From NCBI GenBank assembly GCA_033439265.1, contig JAVTVX010000002.1:12878174-12942173 (forward strand): a DNA stretch of 64,000 bases, given 5' to 3'. Below, piece by piece: positions 11,061 through 23,814 of the stretch; within the stretch, counting starts at the first letter, position 1, and each line of letters begins with the position of its first letter. The notes below the pieces were generated by a model. The model ran no database searches. It was not told the DNA's origin and saw nothing but the letters and a program-made list of their open reading frames with translations. A program made the translations under genes and the position numbers. The DNA is from Dillenia suffruticosa. Taxonomy: Eukaryota > Streptophyta > Magnoliopsida > Dilleniales > Dilleniaceae.

Positions 11061-12348
11061 TGACTTTTTTGGAGCGTGTCAACTTGTGTGTGTGTGTGTG
11101 TGTGTTTTTATTTTTTTTTAAAAAAAGGGAAAAAACTGCGTTGGACGATGCATGAACACGATCTGACCCATCAAAATTAGGATCCCTAGTATGATCTATA
11201 TTGTGAATCGTCACTCAATAATTATGATTTATTATAAAATAAAATAATAAAATTTCTAATATTTCTTAAATAATAATATGATAACAAATTTTATAAATAT
11301 TAATAATTATAAAAATTATAAAATACTTCCAAATTAATAACTATCTATTTGTTAGTTTTGATCAATTTTTCATTATTATGATAATGCGTTGCTATTGGAT
11401 TCAACATTTTCTTTTTCTTTTTTTCTTTTTTTTTTTGTTTTACATTTAGGAAGAATTTTTTCCTTAATTTTTTGTACACTATATTTTCCGATTTTACTTA
11501 CGCATTAAATAAAAATTAGAAATTTTCAATATTTCCCTCAAGATATCGCCATCTATTTTTTATTTATAAGTGAAAACTAATTAGGTCGATAAATATTATG
11601 AAGGTAGCATCTATATCTTTAAATTTCATGGTATTAATGGTGGTAGAATATTTCACTTACAATATTATATTATGTTATTTATTTATTCGTAACAATAAAT
11701 TAACTTGGTCAATATTATTGAGATGGTATTGAAATCTCGAAACAAAATCCTATGAGGGATTATGCTTATGGGCAAAGGGAGGTCAAGACTCAGTCACAAT
11801 AATATATCTAATATTCAACCATTAGTGTTTTTGGCAAAACCATATTAATTAATGTGTTTTATTAAATAATATCTATGGTTTAATTTTGAAATTTTAAGGT
11901 GATAAAAATTCTTATTTTAAACTCAAAAAATGTAGATAAATGTTATTTTTTTTAGTTGTAATTCCAGTTTCAATAGGCAAAAAAGACACATTAACTGAAT
12001 TTCATACAGAAAAATGCAAAAGCTCGACAGGGTCGACCCTAATTTTAAGGGGGCAGGCTCCGTAAAATTCTTAATGATCATAATATTTCATTTGTATATA
12101 TAATATTTCATTTGAATTCGAGACATCATGGCAAGAAAGGAAAATTTGATATTATTAGACTATCTGTGATAATTTTACCTTGAAAAGTTGAGATTAATTT
12201 AATTAAAGTTAAATGTTGTTTTTAATATAAAAATAATTAATAAAATGAGTATTGAAGATTTTCATAAGAAAATTTCACTTTTATTTGCAAATTATTATAT
12301 GCAGAACATGACAAAATTAAATTAAACCATAAAAACCAACATATATAT
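11061..12348. repeat. AT-rich unit block, copy B
   Basis: This block continues the C2 leader copy and aligns over most of its length with 40640-41860 and 57240-58353 (resuming after a transposon at 59520-59630). Landmarks are GGATTCAACATTTTC (11397), TATGAAGGTAGCATCTATAT (11598), GGCAAAGGGAGGTCAAGAC (11771) and CATCATGGCAAGAAAGG (12124). A TG microsatellite lies at about 11085-11104. It contains no gene. The block ends at the LINE insertion. Confidence 0.75.
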
Positions 12349-14616
12349 AAATATATATATATATATATATTTTTTTTTGGTACCGGGAAACAGAAAAACA
12401 CACCACAAAAACACACAATAGAGCCAACCTAACCGCTAGAAGAGGAAACCTCTTTAGTCCTTTCCATGCCCAAATGATCCTCCCATAAGAAATGGCTCAG
12501 AGACAAGGGGAGATCCTTCAGCTCCATGAAACCTTCAGCGTTCAGCTGAGCTAGCTGTGCCAAGGGATCAGCGCAGACATTAGCTTCCCTAAGCACATGA
12601 GAGACAGTTTTAACACTCAAATCCTTCAGCAACTCAGCACACTCTTGAAGGATATAAAAAAGAGGATGGTTGGGGTCAGATTGTTGGTGAGGAGGCTCAC
12701 TAAGACAGAAGAGTCAGACTCCACCTCTAGATGACTAATGCCCAATCTTCTCGCCATGTGGAGACCTTCCCTGAGACCCCAGAGCTCAGCTGAAAGCACC
12801 CCAATCCTACTGATATTCATCATAAAACCAGCAACCTACTCTCCTTCATGGCTTCTGAAAATTCCTCCTGTAAAGGCCTTCCCAGAGGTTTGAGACACAA
12901 CACTGTCAGTGTTAAGTTTGACAGAACCCTCTTTAGGACAATGCCACTTAATCCCCCTCCTCTCAAATTTCAGGTTAGTATTAGAAACATTGCGAAACCA
13001 AGGGGCGTCCCTCGACATGTTGATAGCCAGATGGGCCAAAACCTGCGGAGACTTACTTCTCTTTTGAAAAACTTCAGCACATCTACCATTCCAAATCCAC
13101 CACGCAGTGTGGATGAATAAGGAGTTTAGAGTAGAATGGCCCCTAGCCTCTTTTCAGTTAGCTCCTGCATAAAGCCATTTATACAAGTTGCTACTCCAGA
13201 AATCTGCATTATCCTTCAAATTTGGGAAAATCACCTTCCATGTCTCTCGCGCCCTGTTGCAGTCTCTTAACACATGCAAAACCGACTCATCCTCCTTATC
13301 ACACAAAGGGCAAGTAGCTTTGTCGTAGAACTTGCGTTTGAACCTCTCCGCATTCGTCATCAGCTTTTCATGCCTAGCCAACCAAAGGAACATCTTCGTT
13401 CTTTCAGCACAACTAACCTCCCAAATCCACTTCCAACCATTCTCCTTATGACCGATCTGACTAGAGCTCTGCTTGGTAGTCCAGATCTTATAAGCGGAAG
13501 AAACCAAAAAGGACCCATCACTGGTTCCTCTCCACACAAATGAGTCTTCCACCCCAGGCCTTCTAGGTATCATAATAGTTTTGATTTCTTCCACCTTGTC
13601 TCTGGTGAGCAAGAGATGGAGCTCTTCCTCCAGCCATCTGCACTCAGCCGAGATGAAGTCGCTTACTTTCTAACTCCTAACATTCGCTTGGCTCTAGCTC
13701 TGACTGCAATCAACCAAAGGCTTTGGACCTACCCAAAGATGCCTCCAGAAGTCAATCTTACGACTATCAACTAATTTCCAACTCATACCTTTATTAATAC
13801 AATCTCTTGTCCTCAAAATCCCTCTCCAGAGATTTGAATCACCCGTCCAACTAGGATACTCCATAAGCTCTTTTCCATTGAGATACTTATTCCTCATTAC
13901 TGCGCACCATAAGGTCCCATCTCCTTTCATGATCTTCCAACCAAGCTTGGCAAGTATAGCGATGTTATTGTCCCTCGTCATTCGCAGGCCCAGACCTCCT
14001 TCCTCCTTGCTTGTGCACACTTTGTTCCAACTTATTAAGTGCACTTTCTTGTTGGTGTCTACATTACTCCACAAGAATCTCTTATTCAGCTTGTCTAACG
14101 TGGAGCAAATCTCCCTCGAGAGCCAAGTTGCTTGCATAGTATATACCGGGATGGAGGAGGTAACCGACTGAATTAAAGTCTTCCTCCCTACCATGCTAAG
14201 AAGATTAGCTTTCCAAAGACTGAGCTTCCTGCCAACTCTTTTTAGTAACTATTGGTAAAATAGCTTGCCCACTCTATGATAGATCATGGGAATGACGAGG
14301 TAGATTCCTAGCTTGTCAATTAGGGGAAACTTGCTTGCCGCTGACAAGGATTTCTTTAAGGACAGAGGCGCTTGGGGGGAAACCCATAACCTCGATTTAG
14401 AAGAATTAATCTGTAACCTGTTTTCTGTAGAAAATTCCCTCAAGCAGCTCATTACTGCACTCAATTTGAGATGCTCCACCTCCGCCATTAGGATCAGATC
14501 ATCTGCGAAGAATAGATGGGAAATCCGAGGGCCTCTTTTTGACATTTTCACAGGATCCATCTGCCTTTTCTCATTTTCTCCTCCACCATGTACGCGAGCC
14601 TCTCCATAGCCAAGAT
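12349..14616 (-). mobile_element. 5'-truncated L1-type LINE
   Basis: A non-LTR retrotransposon remnant on the minus strand. The 5' part keeps the end of the reverse transcriptase with the catalytic FFADDLILMAE motif (about 14490). It is followed by the C-terminal RT region, a zf-RVT-like cysteine module (CPLCDKEDESVLHVLRDC, about 13300) and an RNase H domain (KLNTDS, AELWGLREGL, VESDSS; about 12650-12980). Frameshifts and stops divide the coding part into at least five frames, so it is dead. The 3' end is an A-rich then TA-rich tail at 12349-12380. Both sides carry the 13-bp duplication CCAACATATATAT (12336-12348 and 14617-14629). The paralogous unit at about 41847-41860 shows the uninterrupted target. 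Confidence 0.9.
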
Positions 14617-17589
14617 CCAACATATATATTAAGGGCACATGTGATTGCCAGCCCACGTTGCCCCTTAAGAACCAAGTATCGTCCTCACATGCATTGCAAT
14701 TTGCAAGGCGTTGGATGCTATTCCTATTCCTACTCAAAATCATCTTACTTCTTTTACACAGGAGCTGCTGCTTCTCCTCCCAACCCGGGGAGTGGCAGAA
14801 GCCAAGGGTTTTTATTATATGACTTAACATAGGGCATGGGCTGCATTGAATAAAAAAAAAAAAAATAGGGCATGGGCTGCATTACATCCATGGGGGGCGC
14901 AAATACCAGTGGGCTTGGCCTCCGCATGTTTGGGCTATGCATAGTCAAATTTGAGTTCAGGGCTCAGATTATAATCCAATTTCAAATCCATACTTCCTAA
15001 ATTCTGGTGGTCTCACTCTAAAAATAATATTTATTGAAACAACATGCTGATCAAATTGCTATTAAGTTATTTTAAGGGAGGAGATCTAAACAATCTAATT
15101 CATCCACTAAATAATATTTAATTCCATTTTAAAATAAAGAGAAATTGTTATTATTAGTCAAATGATTATCAATTTGATTCCAACTAGTTCATGTAATGTC
15201 TTTTTTACAATATTTAAATAAAAACATCATTTATTAATTATATTTGTTATTTCTTAAATTCTGCTACATGATTAGAACAAATAATACAAGAAAATTCAAT
15301 AAAGATATTATCTAAAATTCTTAAACAATTACTCGAATTTTAACAAAAAAATATATATCATTACTTGAATTTAAATGTCTTTATAGTTTCCTACTGAGGA
15401 ATGAGGACGCACCTAGTCCTCAAGAGGACAGTCTGATAATTATAATTTTTTTTTCCTAATTCTGAGATTCAAGATTCAAATTCTTGTGTAATTCAAAAAA
15501 AACAAAAAAAAATGGAGGCACCTAAATAAAACCGAACCGAAGGCCCATATCCAAGGGCAATCCAACTAGCCCACTTACAAAGTAAATTTTGGTTGGGTAC
15601 TTGTTTTTATTTATTTATTTTTTTTACAATATTAAGCAAATTTTGTTTAAAATTAAAATATTTATTAAAAATTAAATTTATCGATGGATAATCTATTTAA
15701 TAAATAAGAATATTAAATTTTTAATCAAATTTTAAATTTAAAACTTAAACATAACGGAATGTCAAAAAAGTATTTTCTAAATTACGTTTGTCAAAAAAGT
15801 ATTTTCTAAATTACGTTTGATATCAAGAGGCTGGCATTTCTCAACGAAGTGATCATTGCTAATGAGTACTTCAAAATCCCACTCTTTTTTGACTAACGCA
15901 TTTCTCTTCCCATTTTCTTCCTTGTCTCTGAAGGGGGGGCCTAGACCCGGCAAAGGTCTAGTGGTCCAACCACGGCCAGCCATGGCTTGCTTTAGATTTC
16001 CCAAAAGTTTTGACATATTATTATTATAATTTAAACAATTATAAAAAAGAAAATTTTAAGAAAAGTTGTAACAATTTAAACCTCTAATTAATTTTATTAT
16101 TGATGGTATGTAACCAAAATCATATGACCCCAAAGTTAGTCAGATTCGAACTTCAACAGATCCTATTGATGCTCATCGATCATCTTTATCTCTCGATAAC
16201 CAACTACTCGGTACCTTGATCGGTTGGTCCCTAAATCTCCTAAGCATCCGGTATGAGCTGCTCAATCGGCTAAAATAAGATTTACTTCCCTCAAAAAATG
16301 ATATATAAATTTCAAACAGAGCACACGACCTTCACAAGAAAAAAAGATATATAAATTTTAATATGTCTACCATTTAAGTAAATTCTCTTAACCTATACAG
16401 AACACATAAAGCATATAGAACTCTCTCACTCTGTTTTGATATCAGTCAGTTTTTTTCCTTTGGAAAAAAACACTGTCTAACTTAAACATTGAAACCTCTC
16501 TCATCGGAGCACGATCTTTTACAGATCTCATTCATTGATAAAGGTCGGTCAAATCATCCTATTCAAGTTATCATAATCTTTCTATGTAAAATCCGATCCA
16601 TCTCTAAAATGCTGTTACCAACAACTCTTAATTTTTTTATATTATAAAAAAGATCCAAAGTCTAAAATTTAAATTTAGTTTGCAGCCGAAAATTATTGAG
16701 TCAACCCCCCGAAGGGAGGGAAATTAGTCCTTGCATTACACGATAACAAGCCAGCTGGCATTCTCTCACCTAAGTCAAGCTAGGTGTAGGGCACACCCTC
16801 GTTTGGAAAAAAACCAAGCATATCCAAATGGTGTCACGAAAGACTTTTTTTTTGGTGAATGTCACGAAAGACTTTGAAGAACTGATATTAATGATCTCTA
16901 ATACTTTGAAATGAAATTTTTTAAATAAAGTGAAAAAGAATATAATATGATTCTGAATTTGAATTTTCAACTTTAATATTATTGTATAATTATCATCCAC
17001 TCTAAAAATTTAAACCAGTTAATAGATGTATTATTAATTAATTTTTAATTAAAAAAAATGAAATTCAGTTGATTTGCCCTAAAGCAAAGGGTATATGCCA
17101 TTGTCTAATTTTGACCTCCACACGCCAGCTTTCCTTTGGAAATTAAGATGGGGGGACCATCTGTAATTGCAGCCTCTGAATGTCTGCGTCCGCTAAGTCC
17201 TTATCATAATCAATCACGGCCAAATTCCTCTTAGTCATTGTCATTAGCGTTGGACATTGTTTTTGCGTGAATGGCTGAGGCAAAAGTTTTGGAGCCATTG
17301 GGGTCGATGCCAAGCATGAAATCTGCGGTAGACAGGACTTAAGGCTTTGAAGAACCGTTTGTGAAATTTTATTATTTATTGATGTGAAATGACCATATTA
17401 GTCCTTTCTCTCCTCTTCCCTTCTCTCTTCAAACAATACTCCCATTACTCCCTCTTTGTTGCCAGCAATCTCTTAATTGTTTTTTTTTTTCCCTTGCTTC
17501 TCTTCTTCTCTCTAATAGCCTATAAGTTTCTCTTTCAATCGAATTGCTTCATCATATTCTATTTTCTATCTCTTTTCATTGTACGGCAA

Positions 17590-17638
<49 letters not shown>

Positions 17639-17700
17639 CATTTTTTTTATCTCTCTCTCTCTACTTTAAATCGAATTACATGACCATATAAAGCATGTTA
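14617..17700. repeat. mid-unit repeat block, copy B
   Basis: This is the second copy of the block seen at 4579-7610, joined on the left to the LINE target site. Landmarks recur in the same order: ATTCTGGTGGTCTCACTC (15000), GGGGGGCCTAGACCCGGC (15934), GCCAGCTGGCATTCTC (about 16750) and the (CT)n tract (17594-17632). It contains a duplicated 26-bp stretch at 15754-15815 and one SINE. No gene is supported. Just after the CT tract the unit is cut short and joins a TLP fragment. Confidence 0.75.
15417..15512 (+). mobile_element. SINE-like insertion (about 96 bp)
   Basis: Relative to the paralogous block at 48089-48110 an extra 96 bp is present. It has a GATTCAAGATTCAAATTC box-B-like motif and an A-rich tail. 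It is flanked by an 11-bp near-duplication (GGACGCACCTA and GGAGGCACCTA). A related insertion is at 46949-47034. Confidence 0.6.
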
Positions 17701-17835
17701 TTGAGATCTGAGGGCAATTTTGCAAGATGTTAAATCAGAGAAGTCCAAATTGATAAATTGGTTCAATGCATATTTGGATAAGGCGTCTGGTGGTTGGCCA
17801 AAGCCCACGCACCGTAGGACCCCACCGCAGTCACA
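17701..17835 (-). pseudogene. thaumatin-like gene fragment
   Basis: About 100 bases on the minus strand encode a piece of the TLP middle (GDCGGVL, then [15 protein letters not shown] and LDF). It joins on one side to a GATCTGAGGGCAATTTTG motif that is also present at 60020-60040, and on the other to a block copied at 61570. It is more divergent from the three intact genes than they are from each other. It is a remnant without start, signal peptide or C-terminus. Confidence 0.75.
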
Positions 17836-18565
17836 ACAATTGTTTTGGATTAACAACATATGACCTCAAATTAGACAACAATTGTTTTGGATTATGGACA
17901 AATAAAAGACGAAAAAGACGACTAAGAAAAGTTCGTATTATCTAATACGTAATGCAATGTAAACACCTCAGCTAGTTATGAGTAAAGATAAAAGCAAACA
18001 AGTCTGGTCAAGAGTCTAATGGGAGTAACAAACCATGAGGAAAAGTCTCAAATAAAGAGGAAAACATAAATGTATCGACGTCTAGTTAGTCGATAATTAA
18101 GTATTGATATTATTTAAATAAAATTTTAAAATCAAATTTTATATATGATAAAAATAGTTATGAAGAGAGTTTTGTTTACGAAGGATTCAATTCGAATCAA
18201 ATTGAATTTAGTCGAGTTAAACAGAATTATCGAATATCAATGTTTTATTAAAAAAAATAGAAAAATTTTGGGAGTGAGAGAATAAATTCCAAGAAACCAA
18301 GGGAAAATTCTGGAGCACCGAGATATATTCTAGACACGTACCTCAGGCTTGTTTGGTGAACACAAATCTCCTATCTCCTCGTCGGTGCTTGTTTTTCTTA
18401 TGTGATTGTTTTCATATATTTTATCCTACAAATACCATTCCTTCGGACGTCATTATGGTTTCCTATTAACCTTAACCGAAGGCCTATATCCAAGGGCAAT
18501 CAAACAAGCCCACTTACTGAATAAATTTTGTGTATAATTAAAACAATCATTAGAAATTAAAATTT

Positions 18566-18738
18566 TTGGTTTTTATCACCGGAATTCAAATTTTATTCGA
18601 TTAATCCAATTCGAGTATTATGAAATTCATTTTAGGGGTTGACTCTCCCAAATCATTTTTCGTCATTTCCAGGGACTCGAACTCGAAATTTCTGATTAAG
18701 AGATAGAGTGTCCGATTACTGAATTCAAAAGAATGTTG
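18566..18738 (-). mobile_element. tRNA-derived SINE
   Basis: A 173-bp insertion is flanked by a perfect 16-bp duplication (TTAGAAATTAAAATTT at 18550-18565 and 18739-18754). The copy at 62240 shows the empty site. On the minus strand the head resembles a tRNA, with a GAGTTCGAGTCCC box B near 18680 and box-A-like sequence before it. Confidence 0.85.
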
Positions 18739-19138
18739 TTAGAAATTAAAATTTGAAATTGCATTAAGAAGGTATACATTTCTCAACCATGTAAACATTG
18801 CTAATTAATACTTCAACATAAATTATAAAGATTTCTGAACCAAAGAGAAGAAAATTTTTAGAAAAGAATATTTTCATAGATAAAAAGACAAGAATAATAA
18901 TAAAAAAATCTTTCTTCAACATAAAAAATCCTAAAATAAAATTAAAATTGAAAGGAAATCGATAATAATGGGAAATCTTTTCATCTGCGACTAGAATTAA
19001 TTTTCTTTGGGCGTGGTAAAAGGAGTTCCACCTAAAATAATGTCCACGTCTGGATGAATTTATCTCTCTTGATATTATTTGACAATTTTTTATTTTGTTA
19101 AATTATGTGATATAGTGTTTGAAGAATTGGTTAAAAGT

Positions 19139-20045
19139 AGTGCTAAATTAAAGTCATTGAGAGACACATTAGAATTCAGAGAGTTAGATGAGTAGATCAA
19201 AAAATGAATATATGAAATGTAAATTTAGTGATAGTTATCGGAATGATAAAAAAGTGATTAGATTAGATAGATGAAATATTTTCGAAAGTGAACGATTTCG
19301 ATATTTAACTTCCATCATTTAAAATGACGGTAATATAGATAGAGATGTAAATCATAAGATTTAAGTGAATTAAATGAAATAGAGAGAGACATCTGGAGTT
19401 CTCTGCGATTGCACGATACTACTGCACTTGAAGGAAAAATTTTATAAAATTACGGTTAGACCTGCACTATTGTATGGTACTAAGTGTTGGACTATTAAAT
19501 AACAACAAGAATAAAAGATAGTTGTAACAGAAATGAAAATATTTAGATAGATGCGTGGTAAAACTAAAAGGGATAGAGTTAGAAATAAAGAGATTCGTAA
19601 CAAATCGGGAGTTAGTTCAATTGTGGAGTCTAAGATGGTTCGTACATGTATAAAAAAAATAAAAAATGTAGCGATTAGAAGAATCAAGAATTTAAATATC
19701 CGATTAGGAGAATCAAGAATTTAAATATAAGAGATCTAGTAAAATATAGAAGTAAACCATTGAAAATTTGGATATAAGTTATCCGTAAAAATATGATAGT
19801 TAAGGAGTTTAGACGAGAGATGATTTTAGATAGGAGTCAGTAGCGTAAAAAAATCTATATAAATTAAATCAATATATTTTAAATATATAAATATATACAT
19901 ATATTTTTTAATTTATTTTTATTCATTTATAATATTTTTATTTATTTAGGTATTTTAATTCTTTTTAAATTGGTCTCTTAGTTAGCGGATTTTAAATATT
20001 GGGTTTAATACTCAGATTATTATCGTTGTTTTTGTTTTTGTTAGT
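19139..20045 (+). mobile_element. RTE-clade LINE, 3' part
   Basis: Translating the plus strand in shifting frames gives the typical C-terminal RTE segments SERFRYLTSII, SGVLCD, KFYKITVRPALLYGTKCWTI, EMKIFRWMRGKTKRDRVRN and EIRNKSGV. These lie between the RT core and the stop in plant RTE elements (family knowledge). The tail is rich in TTTG/TTG units near 20020-20045, as expected. Many frame breaks show it is old. The paralogous block at 62640-62660 runs across the site without it. Confidence 0.75.
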
Positions 20046-20780
20046 TTAGAAGCGGTGTATGACTGTGAACCTAGAATATATTTTAAGAATTTTCCTCGTT
20101 CTGATGCATCACATATTCTGAAGAACAACGACTCAAGTATCTTTTGTCACAGATATGCCATCGCGCGTCACATATTCTAGAGTATTTCATCAGCTTGAAG
20201 CCAGTCGATGCTTTCCCACTTGATCATTCTTAAAGGATTATTTATCCGATAAATGTGTGAAGCAATTCCCTTGTACTTAATTTGCGAGTTGAAGAGAATT
20301 TTTCTTTTTAAATTTAAAATTACAAAGTATTTTATTTTCAATCGACTTATATGACATAATAATATTTTTAGATTAACTTGATAATTTTTGTAATATATAG
20401 TGCTATTTATATTTTTAATTTATTTCAAGAAAAAAGATTTAAATCTTGATTAAGAGATTTGTTTAAATTATCATCCAAATAACTGAAAACTCTTTTTGTT
20501 ATAAGCATATCATGTTGGAGTTTTGTCTCTTTGTTGTTGCCAAGAGAGGAAGAGAGTTCTTTAGTTTTGATATATCAAGTTGCCTTCTTTATACACCATC
20601 CATCAATATATTTGTAAAAATAAAAAAGAAATAAAAAAATCTAGAGAATATGATTGGATATTAACACTATATATTGTGATCAAATATTTAATATTATATA
20701 TCAGCATTTACAAAACAGCAGTAACGTGCACAACAATGCACTTGTGCACATTTATTTTTCTAGGTGCAACGCAGGTTAGT
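20046..20780. other. 3' flank of the TLP pseudogene
   Basis: The first part (about 20160-20400) matches 62650-62900. The second (20420-20780) matches the 3' flanks of the intact TLP genes (8140-8500, 28870-29140). No gene is present. Confidence 0.55.
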
Positions 20781-21494
20781 GCACTTCTTATTCTGACCCC
20801 TATTAAAATAACCACATGGCAAAGCTTGTTCAAGGACAGAACACAACCCTGTAATTAGTACCGCTAGGGCATGTCAACGTGCTAGTTTGATCATCCTTAG
20901 GGTAACTATATACATCGGGACATTTCTGTTTGAAATATTCCGAGCATGAAGTTGGTCCATAGTTGCTTGAATTGCAGCAATATTCATCGGTCTTAAATAC
21001 GGTACATGGGTTGTTGCACCCGCTTGGAGCCTCTGCCCGTTAGCATCTGCAGTGCTACTTGGTCCGCGGGTACACCGGCCTGAGGTTGGGACAAATTCCA
21101 TAGGCACATTGAAGCCATCCACCAATGAGACATCAAAGAAGTCCATATTGTTGTTTTGGTTCAATGCATACTCGGCTAAGGTGTTTGGTGGTTGGCCATA
21201 GCCCGTGCACGGTAGGACCCCACCGCAATCACAGGTTTGGCAACTGCCTCGCCCTGACCCATCAAAGTTACAGCCGGTGCGGGCCCAAATACGAGCTTGG
21301 CATGTACCTGGAGCAGCTGTAACTGTCCACTATTCACCACTATTTAGTTGTCTACCCCCACCCACTGGTACGCTTGCGGCCCGGACGGTGTAAGGGCAGT
21401 TGTTTCGAATAAGGAAATCGGCTGCATTGGTGGTGGTGCAGAAGAGAGCAATGAAAAGGAATAAGGAAGTGAAGACGCTTTTGGAGAAACTCAT
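20781..21494 (-). pseudogene. thaumatin-like pseudogene TLP-psi1
   Basis: A full-span but dead copy of the TLP gene with the start codon at 21492-21494. Recognisable parts include the signal peptide region, [35 protein letters not shown] and CTRGPSS. A stop replaces a Gln codon soon after GRQLNSG. About 30 bp are missing after ADANGQ, at the place of the [10 protein letters not shown] motif, and the frame is lost there. Two cysteine changes are also seen, and the usual C-terminal end is lost. Its promoter region is still recognisable. As a host gene copy it marks one unit of the array. Confidence 0.9.
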
Positions 21495-21763
21495 GTTTGG
21501 AGAGGGAAGAGGACAGATAGGTTTGTAAGGTTTCTGTTGGTGTGTCCTCTCAAGGGCAATGCGTTTGAGGAGTTTGCAGGTGGAAAAAGAGGAACCGTAT
21601 GGTTATGGGATTTGTAGTCTGCGTAGAATGATACAAAAATTTGAGCTTCATCTATTGACTTGAATGAGTCAACTCAAATTTTGTGCCGTGGAAGAGTAAA
21701 TTACAGGCCCGTATAAAATATCATCTTCCAACACCACGAAAGCCGAAGTCCTACGTCATCCCG

Positions 21764-21810
<47 letters not shown>
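21495..21810 (-). promoter_or_regulatory. relic promoter of TLP-psi1
   Basis: The inverted W-box pair is intact at 21655-21672 and the TGACGT element at 21753-21758. The TATA position is degraded, reading TGCAAAC on the minus strand. A (GA)n tract of about 40 bases lies at 21766-21808. Confidence 0.5.
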
Positions 21811-21811
<1 letters not shown>

Positions 21812-22414
21812 CAACATGTAGACCATGACAGAGAGACCACCATATGAACACCACTCTCTTCATTACCACACACAAATTTTCTCCCGCAACGTGTCAACAT
21901 TTCGTAGAATTCATTAAATGGATTAACGTGTTTGAACTGGAGCTCTGATGAATTCTCGAAGCAGATAAATTTCATCAAAGAAATGGTTAATTAAAAAAAG
22001 CATGTTTTATATTCAAATCTATTTTTTCAAGATATTTTCTTTAATAATGATAGAATTTTCAGATACTATTCTTTCAGTACAATAATAAATTTATGGCTAC
22101 ATACAGTTTAGGTTACTAGACAAGCACAACTAGTAATCAACTTGAGCAGTGCATAAATAAATTCATTGATTATGTATAATAATCCAAAAATTATACGTAT
22201 TAAATAACTATATAAGATATTAATCTATATATAAAATTGTATGATAAATAAACAAAAGATCTCCCACAATATTAATATATCAAGAATTGAAGTATATATT
22301 GAAAATAGCAAAAGATATATCACAATTCACAGATATAAGATATGTCGATAAATCTAATTAATATGATTGCTCACAATGTAGCGCACATAAACTTTTTTAT
22401 TTGTCTTGATTATG

Positions 22415-22453
<39 letters not shown>

Positions 22454-23814
22454 TATTTTGATTAATTTTAAAATTTTTCATAGGAGATCCACCCATTTTT
22501 TTTAAAGAATAAGATATCTATCTTTGGCAAAAAATAAAATAAAATAAAGTAAAACAAGAAAAACCTATGCATATGGTGGCTGCAGTAAATTTTTGAGAAG
22601 GAAACCAATTATTAATTTAGTTAAGAACCTACTTGAATCTTTTCAAATTTTGATTAATTTCCTTTGTTGCTTTCTTTAATTCAAAACAAGACTTCAATTT
22701 TTAAGGGCCTAGATTTATTCTGATAAAACTTTCTAGGGCCACCCAAAAAATGCTATCAAGACTGAGGAATATTATATAGAATAAAATTGAAATATTTTTA
22801 TGAGTATTTTGGGATAATAATGTTATAAAACATTTTTTAAAAAAAGACTAACGTATTTTCTTTTTTTTTTTTTAATTTGAAAAGGGCTAAAAAAATTTAT
22901 TATATTTGCTATCCCTTTTAGTGTCACAGTAAATCAAATTACACTTTTAAAAAACATGTTCAAGGGATTTTTCGGATCACATCACAACACTTTTGTAACA
23001 TGTACTCGACTATATTTAAATAACTTTTAAATTTCAATAAGACTAATATAGAATGAATTAGTCAAAAACTAAATAATATTAATTTTACTTTATATAATTT
23101 ATTTTAGAATTATTTTTTATTTAATTTAAAAGATATTTTAGTTAATTTAAAATTAATCAAATATAAAATAATTAATTTTTATTGTAGGAGGCTCGACCTG
23201 TTTTTATGCGTCCAAATAATGCCCTGATCCCATTATGGTGGAACCAATCGTGGACCATTGTTTGTCCTACCAATGGCCAAATACAGTGTACGATGTTTCC
23301 TAATTTATGGTCATTTTGTCCACCATGACCTAATTTACTATGAAGGGTTTTTAACGGTACTTCCTTTCGTACCGGTAAAAAAGACATAGAATTTTATACA
23401 GTAAAACGTAAAAACTCAACACGGTCAACCCTAATTTTAAGGGGGAAGGCCCCGTAAAATTCTCAATAAAAATAGTTCTTGAAGAACAAAAGAGCACACA
23501 GAAATCTTCAAGAAAACAGTCTTCTCCCCAATCTTGAGATCCAGGGTTCGAATCCTGAGCACACAGAATGAGCCCAGAGTCCGCAGGTTTCAGACCCACC
23601 TGCAACATAAAGCATGGGCTGCCCTACACCCATGGGGGCCCCAAATACCCGTGACACTGGGCCTCCGCCTGTTTGGGTTGTGCATGGTCAGAACACATGA
23701 AATTGTGCAACCGGAAGAAAAATCAAGAATTTTGACCTCAAGGGCTCAGATTTTAACCAAATTTCAAATCCATGCTCCGTAAATTCCGGTGGTCTCACTC
23801 ATGTGCAGTGACGG
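21811..23814. other. spacer with short repeat-block pieces
   Basis: The left 250 bases match other TLP upstream spacers. The middle, about 22080-23340, is AT-rich and has no counterpart in the window; it includes a (TAA)n microsatellite at about 22411-22453. From 23370 to 23480 it resembles 11980-12085, and 23600-23800 resembles the mid-unit block around 14860-15010. No gene is supported. The expected C2 exon copy is absent from this unit. Confidence 0.5.

Larger units (their letters stand above)
17836..20420. repeat. block shared with the right end of the window
   Basis: This block aligns with 61570-62900, for example AACATATGACCTCAAATT, CAAGTCTAGTCAAG-like and TATCCAAGGGCAATCAAAC motifs in the same order. 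A third partial copy lies at 63408-64000. The excess length here is explained by one SINE and one RTE LINE, described separately. No gene is seen. Confidence 0.7.

Noticed and set aside
23530-23580. tRNA-like GGTTCGAATCC motif
   Set aside because: There is a box-B-like sequence but no acceptor stem or anticodon arm; at best a SINE remnant.
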